NCBI RefSeq assembly: GCF_900142845.1 | Contig: NZ_FSRU01000002.1 | Coordinates: forward strand, 868,001-932,000 | DNA length: 64,000 nucleotides | Direction of reading: 5' to 3' | From: Paraburkholderia phenazinium | Lineage (GTDB): Bacteria > Pseudomonadota > Gammaproteobacteria > Burkholderiales > Burkholderiaceae | Shown: positions 1 through 8,979 of the stretch, one piece after another | Numbering within the stretch: position 1 is the first letter of the stretch | How the letters are laid out: each line of letters begins with the position of its first letter | Made by a program: the position numbers and the translations under genes | Notes under the pieces: model-generated | What the model was told of the DNA's origin: nothing | Database searches by the model: none | Seen by the model: the letters and a program-made list of their open reading frames with translations, nothing else

Positions 1-211
1 GGTTGTTGCGGCAGTCGAAGTCGTGCAGATCGGCGCGCACCGGCTCGGCATCGACGCCATCCACTTCGCCGATCCACGTGTCGAGCGTCGCGCGTTCGAA
101 GCCGCACGGCGCGAGGCCGCTGCGTTGTGCGCGCAACGCCTCGAGCGTGGCGTCGAGCCCGCGGCCGATACAGCTCGTGGCGGTAAAGTGCGTGAGCACA
201 AGAGGTTTCAC
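1..211 (-). CDS. Beta-ketoacyl-ACP synthase, N-terminal part (cut by window edge)
   Basis: The first 70 residues are present and the rest lies outside the window. The start LTHFTATSCIGRGL followed by LRAQRSGLAPCGF is the usual opening of FabB/FabF-like condensing enzymes of aryl-polyene clusters, which extend the polyene chain on ACP in the cytoplasm. The GTG at 211 is the only reasonable start, because an in-frame TGA lies two codons upstream; AGGA is about 10 nt upstream. It is the last visible gene of the leftward operon that begins at 8048. The active-site Cys and His residues are outside the window, so a chain-length-factor-type inactive partner cannot be excluded. Confidence 0.8.
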   Translation of the reverse strand, partial: MKPLVLTHFTATSCIGRGLDATLEALRAQRSGLAPCGFERATLDTWIGEVDGVDAEPVRADLHDFDCRNN

Positions 212-323
212 AACGATTCAGTCCTGTTACGGTTCAGTGGACTAGCGCAGCGCGGGCTGACGCGCTCGATGCGATAGCGCCACAGTCTATCTATCCATGG
301 TAGCAAAAGGCGTGCGCGCACCG

Positions 324-1205
324 TCATCCGCGAACCTCGCTTTCGAGCTCCGGCGCAATCGCCGCGCGCAACGTGGTGCAGCGCAACTGGGCGGCAGCGG
401 CCGCGTCGAGTACGGCCGGCAGCACGTCGAGCACCACCGGCCGATGGCGCGCGTCGCGGGCCGGATGGCCGTCGTGCACGAGCAGGATGTCGCGCGGCGC
501 GAGGCCGCGCAGCAGGCGCTGCGTCACCACGGCGGCATCGCGGGTGCGGGTGTCGAAGCCGCGCCGGGTCCAGCTCGCCAGATGCAGCCCGAGCCGGCAC
601 AGCACCGGTTCGAGAAACGGATTGCGCAGGCCGGCCGGGGCGCGAAAGAACAGCGGCCGCACGCCGCCGATCTCAGTGAGCGTCTGTTGCGCCGCGGCGA
701 TCTCGCGCGCCAATGCGGCCGGACCCAGCAAGGAAAAGTTATGACGATGCCGCTGACTGTGGTTCTCCACCGCATGGCCGCGAGCGACGATGGCTTCGAC
801 GCAATGCGGATGGCGGCGAGCCGCCTCGCCGATGCAGAAGAAGGTCGCGCGGGCATCGTAGCGATCGAGCAGGTCCAGCACGCGCGGCGTGACTTCAGGG
901 TCCGGGCCGTCGTCGATGGTGAGCGCGATCTGCCTGCCTGCGCTTTCCGGCAGCGTCGTCCAGTTCAGGCCGAGCAAGGCGCTGCGCGGCCACAGTCCGG
1001 CCGCTGTCAACGCCAGATGCGAGGCGACCACGCTGCCCACCGCCCACGGCCATAGCGCGGGCTGCAGCACGACCGCGGCGGCGGCGCCGGCATGCAGCAC
1101 GGCCGAGCCCTTGATAAACGGCGACGGCTTCCAGCGCCGTGCCGTGCCGGGTGCTGCCGGCGTGGCGCGCGAAGCGGAAAGCAGGTGAGGAGGCGTCGAG
1201 TTCAT
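324..1205 (-). CDS. Polysaccharide deacetylase (NodB-like) family protein
   Basis: A 293-aa carbohydrate esterase 4/NodB-type protein. The metal-binding start motif ALTIDDGPDP lies near residues 93-102, the second motif is the HSQRH stretch, and RAPAGLRNP and LLVHDGHP follow as in the family. Two hydrophobic N-terminal segments (about residues 33-72) suggest membrane anchoring. Family members remove N- or O-acetyl groups from glycans. Here it overlaps the MMPL exporter gene by ATGA and sits in the pigment operon, so it probably trims a sugar or acyl decoration of the polyene lipid. That role is inferred only from context. Confidence 0.8.
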   Translation of the reverse strand: MNSTPPHLLSASRATPAAPGTARRWKPSPFIKGSAVLHAGAAAAVVLQPALWPWAVGSVVASHLALTAAGLWPRSALLGLNWTTLPESAGRQIALTIDDGPDPEVTPRVLDLLDRYDARATFFCIGEAARRHPHCVEAIVARGHAVENHSQRHRHNFSLLGPAALAREIAAAQQTLTEIGGVRPLFFRAPAGLRNPFLEPVLCRLGLHLASWTRRGFDTRTRDAAVVTQRLLRGLAPRDILLVHDGHPARDARHRPVVLDVLPAVLDAAAAAQLRCTTLRAAIAPELESEVRG

Positions 1206-3748
1206 ACGCGCTCTCCGCTGCGTTGCTCAGTCGCCACCGGCGGTGTCACGCGTGTCGCACGCGTGATGGCCGGCGCGAGAATCGCCGAAAACAGCAAGGC
1301 GAGAATCGCACCCGGACCCACCGTCAGACCGAACGCCTTGAGCAGCGGCACACGTGCCAACGCCAGCAGCCCGAAGCCGGCCACCGTCGCCAGGTTGGCG
1401 ATCAGCAGCGAGACGAGCGTCTGCGGCGCGATGCTGGGTACACCGCTCGACCCATGGTTCGGCTGGTTGAAAAACAGCGCGTAGTTCGACCCTACCGCGA
1501 CGATCAGCAGCATGCCGATCAGGTGAAGAATCGTCAGTTGTTCGCCTGCCAGCGCGAGCCCCGCACATACCACCAGCACCGCGGCGATCAGTGGGGCGAG
1601 CGTGCGCACCACGGCCTGCGGCGAACGCAAGGCGATCAGCAGCAGTACGACGATCGCGCCGAGCCCGGCCAGCGACAGGTGGATGTCCTCGCGCACGTAG
1701 TTGATGTAGAGACGATCGGCTTCGGCCTTCATGTCGACGAAGAGCGCGTCCGGCACTTGTGCGCCGGCTACGGCCGCGCGGATCGTGTCGGCGTCGAGAC
1801 TGGGTTCGTTCGCCGTACTGGCATGGGCCGCGTCATGCGCGCTATCCGGCGCACGCAGCGACAGCATCGCGCTCCAGCGGCCGGCGCGTTCGGTCAGCAA
1901 GGCGTCGACCGCAAGCGCCATGGACGTGCCGCGCAGATCCGCACGTTGCAAGAGCGGTTGCTGGCGGGCCGCCTGAACGTCGGCGATGAACGGGGCGAAG
2001 GCGTCCGGCTTGACGCCAATCGACTGGTTCGCGACCGCCTCGCGCATGCGCGTGGCGAGCACCTCGGCGGACGGCAGGCTGGCAAGGCGGGCACGCTGCG
2101 CGGCCACGCTCGGCAGGTAAAGCGCAGGGCTTTCGAACCCGGCCAGCACGCCTTTGTCCACCAGCGGCTGCAATTGCGCCGAGACCTTTTCTGCGCCTTC
2201 CAGCACCGCTTCCTGGCTTGCGCCCGAGATCACGACCAGATAGCGCACATCGGGTGCGCCGACATCGGCGCGCAGGCTTTCGTCGAGCGCCAGGCTTTGG
2301 CGCGACACCGGACTGAGGGCGGAGAGTTCGTGGCTCCAGACCTGGCCGCGATGAAACACGAGCGTGGCAACCGACGCCACCAGCAACGCCACCAGCGGCC
2401 AGCGCAAGCGCGGCGCAGCGGCGGTGATCCTCGCGAGTGCCGCGCCGAGCGGGGCGACGTCGCGAATCGCAAAACGGGCGCCGCGCAGATGCGGCAGCAC
2501 GAAGCGCGTGACGAGCGCGGCCGTCGTCAAACCGGCGATCGAATACAGCCCGAGTTGCACGAGACCGGGAAAGCCGGAGAACAGCATCGAGGCGAAACCG
2601 CAGATCGAAGTCAGCACGCCGAGGCGGATGGTCGGCCAGTACTGGCCAATCCATTCGCGCAGCGCAGGGTCGCCGCGCGTGGCCGACGAACCGGCGGCCA
2701 GTGTCGTGCCTTGGGTCTGCACACGCGAGGACTGCACGAACAGATAGATCGAATAATCCACCGCTTCGCCGATCAGCGTCGTGCCGAAACCGAGCGTGAT
2801 GCCATGCACCGTGCCGAACGCGAGGCTGACGGCGGCCAACCCCGCTGCGACGCCCGACAGCACCGGCAGCAAACCGAGCACGAGCGTGAGAGGCGAGCGG
2901 TACACCACCAGCAGCAGCGCGACGATCAGCGCGAGGCTGACGGCGGAAAGCCGCGCGACGTCGTGCTTGATGTTGTCGCGCGTTTCGACGGAAAACACGC
3001 CCGGTCCGGTCATCAGCAGATGGTAGGACGCGGGGTTCGGCAGGGCGTGCGTGGCGGCATCGAAAGCATGCTGCACGGTGGCGATGGCACGGGCCTGGGC
3101 ATCGGTGTCGGAGCCCGCGCCCGCGGTCTGCACGACCAGCACCGCCCGCTTGCCGTCGCGCGAGGCCCACACGCCGTCCTGCGAAGACGGCTGCGCGCCG
3201 CTGTCGAGCCGGTTGACGAGCGCGGCGACTTCGCCGGTCGGATCGTGCGGCAGCAGGTCCTTGGTGAACATGCCCGCCGACGAGCCCAGCAGATCGAGAC
3301 TGTCGCCGAGCGCCTGATGCAGCCCGTCGACCGAAAAGCGCTGCGGCGTCACCGCCGGACTCAGCACATAGCGATGCGCGAAGATGAACTGCTGATCGCG
3401 CGCCTCGCTGACCGGCTCGCCGTTGTTGACCGAGGCGAACTGCGCATCGCCGCGCAGGGCGGCCGCCACATTGCGCGAGAGCGTCGCCCGTGCAGCGGGG
3501 TCGCCGCCTTCGATGCCAACCAGAATCAGCCGCGACACCAGGCCGTCGCGCAACTGGTCGACCAGCACGCGCTGCCCGGCGCTCGGCGAGCGCGGCAGGA
3601 ACGCGGACAGGTCGGCGGTAAAGGTAGTACGGCTAATGATGACGGCGCACGCCAGCAGGAACATGAGCCACAGCAGCACGGCGCGCTGCCTCAGCGGCCG
3701 GCCGATGCCGCGCGGTGGCGTGCCGGCGGAAGGCGGCTCGCGCATCAC
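1202..3748 (-). CDS. MMPL/RND-family exporter of the aryl-polyene cluster
   Basis: An 848-aa transporter with two repeated halves, each with one membrane helix, a large periplasmic domain and about five further helices. This is the architecture of MMPL lipid exporters. The first helix is LLWLMFLLACAVIIS near residues 26-40; helical bundles lie around residues 245-400 and 690-840. Homologues in aryl-polyene and xanthomonadin clusters move the finished lipid from the inner membrane towards the outer membrane, with LolA-like carriers. The start overlaps the stop of the LolA-like gene by ATGA, so the two are translationally coupled. Identity is firm at family level; the cargo is inferred. Confidence 0.88.
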   Translation of the reverse strand: MMREPPSAGTPPRGIGRPLRQRAVLLWLMFLLACAVIISRTTFTADLSAFLPRSPSAGQRVLVDQLRDGLVSRLILVGIEGGDPAARATLSRNVAAALRGDAQFASVNNGEPVSEARDQQFIFAHRYVLSPAVTPQRFSVDGLHQALGDSLDLLGSSAGMFTKDLLPHDPTGEVAALVNRLDSGAQPSSQDGVWASRDGKRAVLVVQTAGAGSDTDAQARAIATVQHAFDAATHALPNPASYHLLMTGPGVFSVETRDNIKHDVARLSAVSLALIVALLLVVYRSPLTLVLGLLPVLSGVAAGLAAVSLAFGTVHGITLGFGTTLIGEAVDYSIYLFVQSSRVQTQGTTLAAGSSATRGDPALREWIGQYWPTIRLGVLTSICGFASMLFSGFPGLVQLGLYSIAGLTTAALVTRFVLPHLRGARFAIRDVAPLGAALARITAAAPRLRWPLVALLVASVATLVFHRGQVWSHELSALSPVSRQSLALDESLRADVGAPDVRYLVVISGASQEAVLEGAEKVSAQLQPLVDKGVLAGFESPALYLPSVAAQRARLASLPSAEVLATRMREAVANQSIGVKPDAFAPFIADVQAARQQPLLQRADLRGTSMALAVDALLTERAGRWSAMLSLRAPDSAHDAAHASTANEPSLDADTIRAAVAGAQVPDALFVDMKAEADRLYINYVREDIHLSLAGLGAIVVLLLIALRSPQAVVRTLAPLIAAVLVVCAGLALAGEQLTILHLIGMLLIVAVGSNYALFFNQPNHGSSGVPSIAPQTLVSLLIANLATVAGFGLLALARVPLLKAFGLTVGPGAILALLFSAILAPAITRATRVTPPVATEQRSGERV

Positions 3749-4416
3749 TGGGCCGCGTCGTTTTGCAGGCGCATCAGCGAATGATCGCCGTCGGCCTGCT
3801 GGATCGCGACCGTATGCAGCAGGTCGCGCGTGCCGGTCAGCGTGATGGTGCTGACCGTCTTCAGCATGCGCGCATCGAGCGGCGTGAGCGTCAAGGTCCA
3901 GTCGTCGCCGCTGCCCGCGACCGCCACCTTGTACACCTGCTCGAGCGCGAAGCGGTTGCCCGTCAGCGTCGCGCGAAGGCTCTCGATAAAGGCCGACAAC
4001 TCCGGATACTGCGTCAGCGCGAGCGTGTACTTGTGACCGTTACGGGCGATGGTCAGCTTGTCGCCGTCGACCACGAGGTCTTCCGGCTTCGGATTGTCGG
4101 TGCGCTTTTCCAGATGGTCGGGCGCGGTGAACACCAGTTCGCCCGAGGAAGTGACAGGCTCGGTGGCGATCGACAGGTACTTGGTTTCCACGAAGCTCGC
4201 ATGTCCGGATTTCTTCTGGCCGAGCGTGGACATCAGGCGGTCGAGATTCCAGCCGGAAGCGCCGGGAGTGGCCGCTTGCGCGGTGTCCGCTGCGTTTGCG
4301 ATGTCCGTGACGTCCGTGACGAAGGCCGCTGCGACGACGGTCACGAGCGCGGCGAGCACGCGAGCCTTGCGACGCAACGGTAGTGGTTCACGGGACGGTG
4401 GGCGTGCGGCAATCAT
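3745..4416 (-). CDS. LolA-like outer-membrane lipid/lipoprotein carrier
   Basis: A 223-aa protein with an N-terminal signal segment (about residues 18-40) followed by a LolA-like domain (LMSTLGQKKSGHASFVETKYL, GELVFTAPDHLEKRT, LVVDGDKLTI). LolA folds into an open beta-barrel that ferries acylated cargo across the periplasm. The copies linked to aryl-polyene clusters are distinct from housekeeping lolA and are thought to shuttle the pigment lipid. It lies 3 bp after the acyltransferase gene and overlaps the MMPL exporter. The signal peptide is unusually basic and long, so an internal start is possible. Confidence 0.82.
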   Translation of the reverse strand: MIAARPPSREPLPLRRKARVLAALVTVVAAAFVTDVTDIANAADTAQAATPGASGWNLDRLMSTLGQKKSGHASFVETKYLSIATEPVTSSGELVFTAPDHLEKRTDNPKPEDLVVDGDKLTIARNGHKYTLALTQYPELSAFIESLRATLTGNRFALEQVYKVAVAGSGDDWTLTLTPLDARMLKTVSTITLTGTRDLLHTVAIQQADGDHSLMRLQNDAAQ

Positions 4417-4419
4417 GCG

Positions 4420-5427
4420 TCAGGTGTTCCTGCTGGGAGTGGTCAGATCCGCGCTGGCGGTCACCGCTTTAGCGCCGTTTCGAGCGGCGGCCCCGGCAGC
4501 CGTAGCGGCTGTTTCAGCGGCGGATTCGGTTTGCCAGAAGTCGAAATAGTTGAACCAGTTATAGGGCGCCGCGCGGCAGTGCTGCTCCAGCAAGGCGACG
4601 TAACGCACGAGGGCGGCCTCGACTGCGGCGCCGCGTTCGCTGCGTTCGACCTGCGAGAAATCCGCCAGTGTTTCGAAGTGGATATCGTAGCGGTTGCCGC
4701 CGCGATACAAGCCGGTCATGAAGATCACCGGACGCCTAAGCATGGCCGCCATATGCAGCGGCCCGAGCGGAAACGCGGCCGGCTTGCCGAGAAAATCGAC
4801 CCAGCGCACCGAGTCGCGCGCATCGCCCAGCAAGGTGCGGTCGGCGAGAATGCCGATCATGCTGCCGCTGTCGAGATACTCGCGCACCTTCAGCATGGAA
4901 TCGACCTGGCCCAGCCCGATCACGTCCTGCTTCGCGGCCGGATTGATGGAAGCGAGAATCGCATTGATACGGCGGGCGTTGTCCTCGTACATGGTGACGG
5001 CCACGCGCAGATTCGGCTGGGTGCGGCCGACCGCGCGCACCACTTCGAAGCTGCCCAGATGTGCGCCGATCAGAAACGCGCCGTGTCCTTCGGCAAGCGT
5101 GGCGCTGATCAGTTGTTCGCCGGACAGACGCAGATCGAACAGATCGAAGCGTTCGTTGAGCAGATAGATGCGGTCGTGGATGGTCGCGCCGAACGCCACG
5201 ATATGCCGCCAGACATCGCGCCAGGTCGCCGGCCGGCCTAGCGCACGCGTGAGGTAGGCGCGCGAGGTCTTGCAGGCGGCCGGCGAAAACAGCACGAAAT
5301 AGATACTGGCCGGCGCAATCACGATACGGCTCAGGCGCCGGCCGAGGCGCAGCGACAGCCACGTCATGAAGCGCATCATCGGCAGGTTGCTGCGCTCCTC
5401 GCGCTGGGTCCAGGCGGGCCGCTTCAT
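4420..5427 (-). CDS. LpxL/HtrB-like acyltransferase of the pigment cluster
   Basis: A 335-aa member of the lysophospholipid/lipid A acyltransferase-like group (COG4261 type). Landmarks are the HLGSFE motif near residue 123 (the H-x4-E/D-type site of this superfamily), GILADRTLLG and the C-terminal NWFNYFDFW. It probably transfers an acyl or polyenoyl chain to an acceptor at the inner membrane. The start overlaps the stop of the ligase/dehydratase gene by ATGA. The Ala/Thr-rich last 35 residues look non-conserved. Confidence 0.83.
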   Translation of the reverse strand: MKRPAWTQREERSNLPMMRFMTWLSLRLGRRLSRIVIAPASIYFVLFSPAACKTSRAYLTRALGRPATWRDVWRHIVAFGATIHDRIYLLNERFDLFDLRLSGEQLISATLAEGHGAFLIGAHLGSFEVVRAVGRTQPNLRVAVTMYEDNARRINAILASINPAAKQDVIGLGQVDSMLKVREYLDSGSMIGILADRTLLGDARDSVRWVDFLGKPAAFPLGPLHMAAMLRRPVIFMTGLYRGGNRYDIHFETLADFSQVERSERGAAVEAALVRYVALLEQHCRAAPYNWFNYFDFWQTESAAETAATAAGAAARNGAKAVTASADLTTPSRNT

Positions 5428-7319
5428 GACACGGCCTCCGCGACCGGCTCGGGTGCGGCCAGCACGCCGCTGGCAACCGCGCGTTGTCCTGCGCTGACGG
5501 TGAAGCGGATCGCGCCGCTGGCGGTGGTTTCGAACATGAGATCGAGCGGCGCGCCCGCTTCAGCCGGACTCGGGAACTTGGCGGAACTGAGGCGGCAGGC
5601 GTCGAGCGAACGGTTCAGCGCGGCGCCGATCGCGCTGATGGCATGGTCGAGCAGCACCACGCCCGGCACGATCGGCTGGCCGGGGAAGTGTCCGGGGAGG
5701 GCGGCGTGGTCGGCGGGGATCGTGAAGGTGAGGGGACGCGTGGCCGGCCGGGTGGTCGAAGGGGCGACCGTCCGCTCTATGGTCGAGCATGCCGCGCGCG
5801 CCGCGATCGGGCTGGCCGGCGCATTGGCGTCCGAGCGCGTGGCGGCGGTCAACGCCGCGCGCGTGTGTTGCTCGACCAGCGCCGTGAGGACGTCGCGCGG
5901 CAGCTTGCCGGTGGCGTTGCGCGGCAGCGCGTCGACGAAGAACAACGGGCGCGGCATGAACGCCGCGTCGATGCGTTCGCGCAGCGCGCGCTGCAGATCG
6001 GCGGCCGCAAGGTCCGGCGCCACCACGAACGCCAGCAGACGCGTGACATGCTCGCCGCGTCGCGTGGTAGCGTCGGCGCTGGCGGGCTCGTCCGGCATGA
6101 AGAACACGCCATCGACGACACCGGATATCTCGTTCAACTGATGATTCAGGTAGCCGAGCGAGGTCCGCTTGCCGGCGATATTGATGAGATCGCCCTTGCG
6201 CCCATGCAGCAGAAAATGGCCGGCGTCGAGCAGTTCGAGCGCGTCGCCCATCGGCACCGGCACTTCGATATGGCCGCCGGAGACCCAGACGGTGGCATCG
6301 TCCGGCTCATCGGTTTTGTCGCTCGGTGCATCCGCAGCGTGCCCGGCGTTCGCCTGACGCCGGGTCTCCAGTCGGATGTCCGGATAGAGCTGCCAGTCCG
6401 CTCGCTGCGCGGTGCGGCGCGTGGCGATCTGGCCGCTTTCAGTACTGCCGTAAATCTCGAGCAGCGGCGCATCGAGGCGAGCCTCGGCGGTGCGCGCCAG
6501 GTCCGCCGCCAGCGGCGCGGTCGCCGACACCATCAACGAAACCGGCGGCAACGCCTGGCCCGACATCATCAACGCGCGCAGATGAACCGGCGAGGTCACC
6601 AGCACGCGCGGTTGCGGAACGGCGGCGAGTTCCGCGGCGATATCGCCGGGGTAAAACGGTTGCCCGTTACTGAAGGCGAAGCCGCCGATCAGCGCCAGCA
6701 ACACCGTGTTCTCGAAGCCGTACATATGCTGCGGCGGTACGGTGCCGACCAGCGTGCAGGCGCCCAACCCGTTCAGCCCAAGGCGGGCCGCCGAGGTGCG
6801 CAGGCACTTGACCAGATCGCCCCACTTCTTGCCGTGCGGCACCGGCACGCCGGTCGAACCGGAAGTGAACAGATAGGCCATGACCTGCCCGGCGTCGATC
6901 CGCGGCACGGCGATATCGGCATGGGCGTCTGCATGGGCGTCGGCGCCGGCTTGAACGCGAGCGGGCGCATCAACTTCACCGGACTCCGAAGGAAAACAGA
7001 AACGCGGCAGCTCGACGCTGCAGTGGGCGCTATCGTGCAGACAGAACGTATCCGGTGCGAACGACGCCAGTTGCCGCACCGCTTCCGGCGTATGCGCGGA
7101 AGGCAGCAGGCTGATCTTGCCGGCCACCAGCGTCGCGCACAGGCCGACCGCGAAACGATAGCGGTCGGTGCACATGTTGAACACATGGCCGCCCTCGGGC
7201 AGCGCCTTCGCGACGCGTGTCACGTCGGCGAGAAACGCGCGCACGGAAACCGGCGAGCCGTCGCGCCAGGCAATCGTCTGGGCGGACGACGAGTGGAACA
7301 GCAGAGGAAGGCTCGGCAT
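5424..7319 (-). CDS. AMP-dependent ligase fused to a FabZ/FabA-like dehydratase
   Basis: A 631-aa two-domain enzyme. Residues 1 to about 490 form an adenylate-forming ligase with the phosphate-binding TSGSTG loop at 152-157, EIYGSTESG further on, and a terminal PRNATGKLPRD containing the catalytic Lys. Residues about 530-631 form a hot-dog dehydratase with HFPGQPIVPGV starting at His544. In aryl-polyene pathways the ligase loads the aromatic starter onto ACP and the dehydratase removes water after each ketoreduction. Here both are in one chain, joined by an Ala/Thr-rich linker of about 45 residues. Starter substrate unknown. Confidence 0.88.
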   Translation of the reverse strand: MPSLPLLFHSSSAQTIAWRDGSPVSVRAFLADVTRVAKALPEGGHVFNMCTDRYRFAVGLCATLVAGKISLLPSAHTPEAVRQLASFAPDTFCLHDSAHCSVELPRFCFPSESGEVDAPARVQAGADAHADAHADIAVPRIDAGQVMAYLFTSGSTGVPVPHGKKWGDLVKCLRTSAARLGLNGLGACTLVGTVPPQHMYGFENTVLLALIGGFAFSNGQPFYPGDIAAELAAVPQPRVLVTSPVHLRALMMSGQALPPVSLMVSATAPLAADLARTAEARLDAPLLEIYGSTESGQIATRRTAQRADWQLYPDIRLETRRQANAGHAADAPSDKTDEPDDATVWVSGGHIEVPVPMGDALELLDAGHFLLHGRKGDLINIAGKRTSLGYLNHQLNEISGVVDGVFFMPDEPASADATTRRGEHVTRLLAFVVAPDLAAADLQRALRERIDAAFMPRPLFFVDALPRNATGKLPRDVLTALVEQHTRAALTAATRSDANAPASPIAARAACSTIERTVAPSTTRPATRPLTFTIPADHAALPGHFPGQPIVPGVVLLDHAISAIGAALNRSLDACRLSSAKFPSPAEAGAPLDLMFETTASGAIRFTVSAGQRAVASGVLAAPEPVAEAVS

Positions 7320-7391
7320 AGCGTCAGTCGAAGCAGTGGCTGTGAGTCCGCACGGGTGTCGCTCGACGCCGTGCGGAGATTAAACCTGAAT

Positions 7392-8048
7392 TCATTGTGC
7401 GCGTTCGGCGCGGCCGTGCATCGTATGACGGTAAGCGCGGGCGGCGGCGATCATGCTGGAGCGCTGCACATTGGGCAGCGCCACGCGCCGCCAGGCATGT
7501 TCCCCGACGAACATGACCGCGACCAGCGGCAGCGTCATGTAATTGGCGAAGGTTGACCATACAACCAGTGGCGCCGTGACGAACAGCAGCGTCGACAGGC
7601 CCGCGATGGCGAGAAAGAACGCCGCCCACGCGACCGTGATCTGGCGCGTGTAGTGCGCGACCGCCGGCGTCAGCGTGCCATGCACCACGGCGGCGAACTG
7701 GCTGCACAACGGCTGGCGGCCGGCTGCCAAGGTGCGGCCGAACACGAACGCCATGACGAGGTTGATGCTCAGATGTTCGAGATACGCGCCCCATTCGAAG
7801 TGACGCACGAGCGGTGCGCGTCCCAACCATAGCGCGACGCAGCCGCACGCCCATAGCGGCAACAGCCAGACGCGTTGCGGCGTGCGGGCCGCCGCGGCGA
7901 GCGCGATCAGGAGCAGCGGAGCCACCACCACGGCGAGGCCGAAACCCTCGGCGCCCGGCGTGCTGGCCGCGTAGTGCGTGCCGAGCTCGCAGGCGGCGAT
8001 CACGCCGACCGTGGCCGCGCCACGCACGATACGGTTTAGCTGCGCCAT
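7392..8048 (-). CDS. COG4648-type integral membrane protein of aryl-polyene clusters
   Basis: A 218-aa protein with five to six predicted membrane helices, for example around residues 8-25, 34-52, 60-76, 145-165 and 170-190. It matches the membrane protein found beside the ligase gene in aryl-polyene clusters (ApeG position). Its biochemical role is unknown; a scaffold for the membrane-bound assembly complex has been suggested for the family. The ATG at 8048 is chosen because GGAGG lies 6 nt upstream; an earlier in-frame ATG at 8075 lacks such a site. It is the first gene of the leftward operon. Confidence 0.75.
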   Translation of the reverse strand: MAQLNRIVRGAATVGVIAACELGTHYAASTPGAEGFGLAVVVAPLLLIALAAAARTPQRVWLLPLWACGCVALWLGRAPLVRHFEWGAYLEHLSINLVMAFVFGRTLAAGRQPLCSQFAAVVHGTLTPAVAHYTRQITVAWAAFFLAIAGLSTLLFVTAPLVVWSTFANYMTLPLVAVMFVGEHAWRRVALPNVQRSSMIAAARAYRHTMHGRAERAQ

Positions 8049-8639
8049 GACGCGCCTCCGGCGTAACGGGACCATGCAGGGGACAACGCAGGCCGCTTTC
8101 CACCGGACGCCGCCCTGTGGAAGGCCTCGCAGAACACATCAGGAATAAGGTCGATACGCTGCATATAGGGGAATTTTTCCAAGCCGGTTCGTAGCCGAAG
8201 CGCCGGTTCTTTCATCACATGAATAGCGCGCCGTTCTCCGACGATATCTGTATCACGCATTTTCTGTTCCCGATCGGAACCTGATAACAGACTCGCCCTG
8301 GCGCGCCGGGTTCGCAACCGGTTTTGTAACTGTTTGTGTGGCCGCGCGTCGCGAGCGCGGCGGGCGCAATTCTAGCGTACCGTCCCCACTCAGGCGCAGG
8401 GCGGGTTTCGCCTTTCGCACCCTTACGCGGCGCGCGTGCGGGGCAAAACGTCGTGTAACCCTTTCTGGGTATACGAGGCGCAACGGCTTCGTCTAGAATC
8501 GCCCCAGACTTACAATCTTGAAAAGCGGGCAGATTGCCGGTCCGACAGGGGTGGAGGCCGCGCAGCCAGGGCTCGCGCAAGGCTCGGGTACTGGCCGCTC
8601 TCACCCCTTCCATTGGCATGGATCCCGGCACATAAGACA
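8049..8639. promoter_or_regulatory. Divergent promoter region between the two pigment operons
   Basis: These 591 bp separate the leftward operon (membrane protein first) from the rightward operon (ACP first). I see no convincing coding sequence; the short ORFs here have no recognisable content or ribosome binding site. The region must hold both promoters, but I could not pick -35/-10 pairs with confidence. Confidence 0.5.
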
Positions 8640-8900
8640 ATGAATAAACTGGAAGAAGAGCTCGCCGCGCTGATCGTCGGCGAATTGAATCTCGAAGACG
8701 TGCAACTCGATACCGTCACGGCCGATACGCCGTTGTACGGCGACGGGTTAGGGCTCGACTCGATCGATATCCTTGAAATCGCGCTGTTGATTTCGAAGAA
8801 GTACGGCTTCGAACTGCGTTCGGACAACCCGGACAATCAGAAGATTTTCGCCACGCTCGGCGCGCTCGCGGCCTATGTGGAGGCGCATCGCGTCCGCTGA
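8640..8900 (+). CDS. Acyl carrier protein of the pigment cluster
   Basis: An 86-aa acyl carrier protein. The phosphopantetheine attachment site is GLDSIDILE, with the modified Ser near residue 40. The length and the acidic first helix (NKLEEELAALI) are typical. It carries the growing polyene chain between the ligase, ketosynthase, ketoreductase and dehydratase encoded on both sides. A possible longer reading frame upstream has no ribosome binding site, so the ATG at 8640 is used. It heads the rightward operon, 79 bp before the ketoreductase. Confidence 0.9.
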   Translation: MNKLEEELAALIVGELNLEDVQLDTVTADTPLYGDGLGLDSIDILEIALLISKKYGFELRSDNPDNQKIFATLGALAAYVEAHRVR

Positions 8901-8979
8901 TGGCCGGCGCGCATCTCATGGAGCGTCACGGTCTGTGCGTTCCCGGCGAAAATCGAAAGCATTCAGTAATGGAGAATCG

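Noticed and set aside
1139..3784. An 881-codon plus-strand frame opposite the MMPL exporter
   Set aside because: It is antisense to a clear transporter gene and has the Arg/Gln/His-rich composition typical of shadow frames in GC-rich DNA.
5484..7556. A 690-codon plus-strand frame opposite the ligase/dehydratase gene
   Set aside because: Shadow of the real minus-strand gene; low-complexity Arg/Gly/His composition and no domain.
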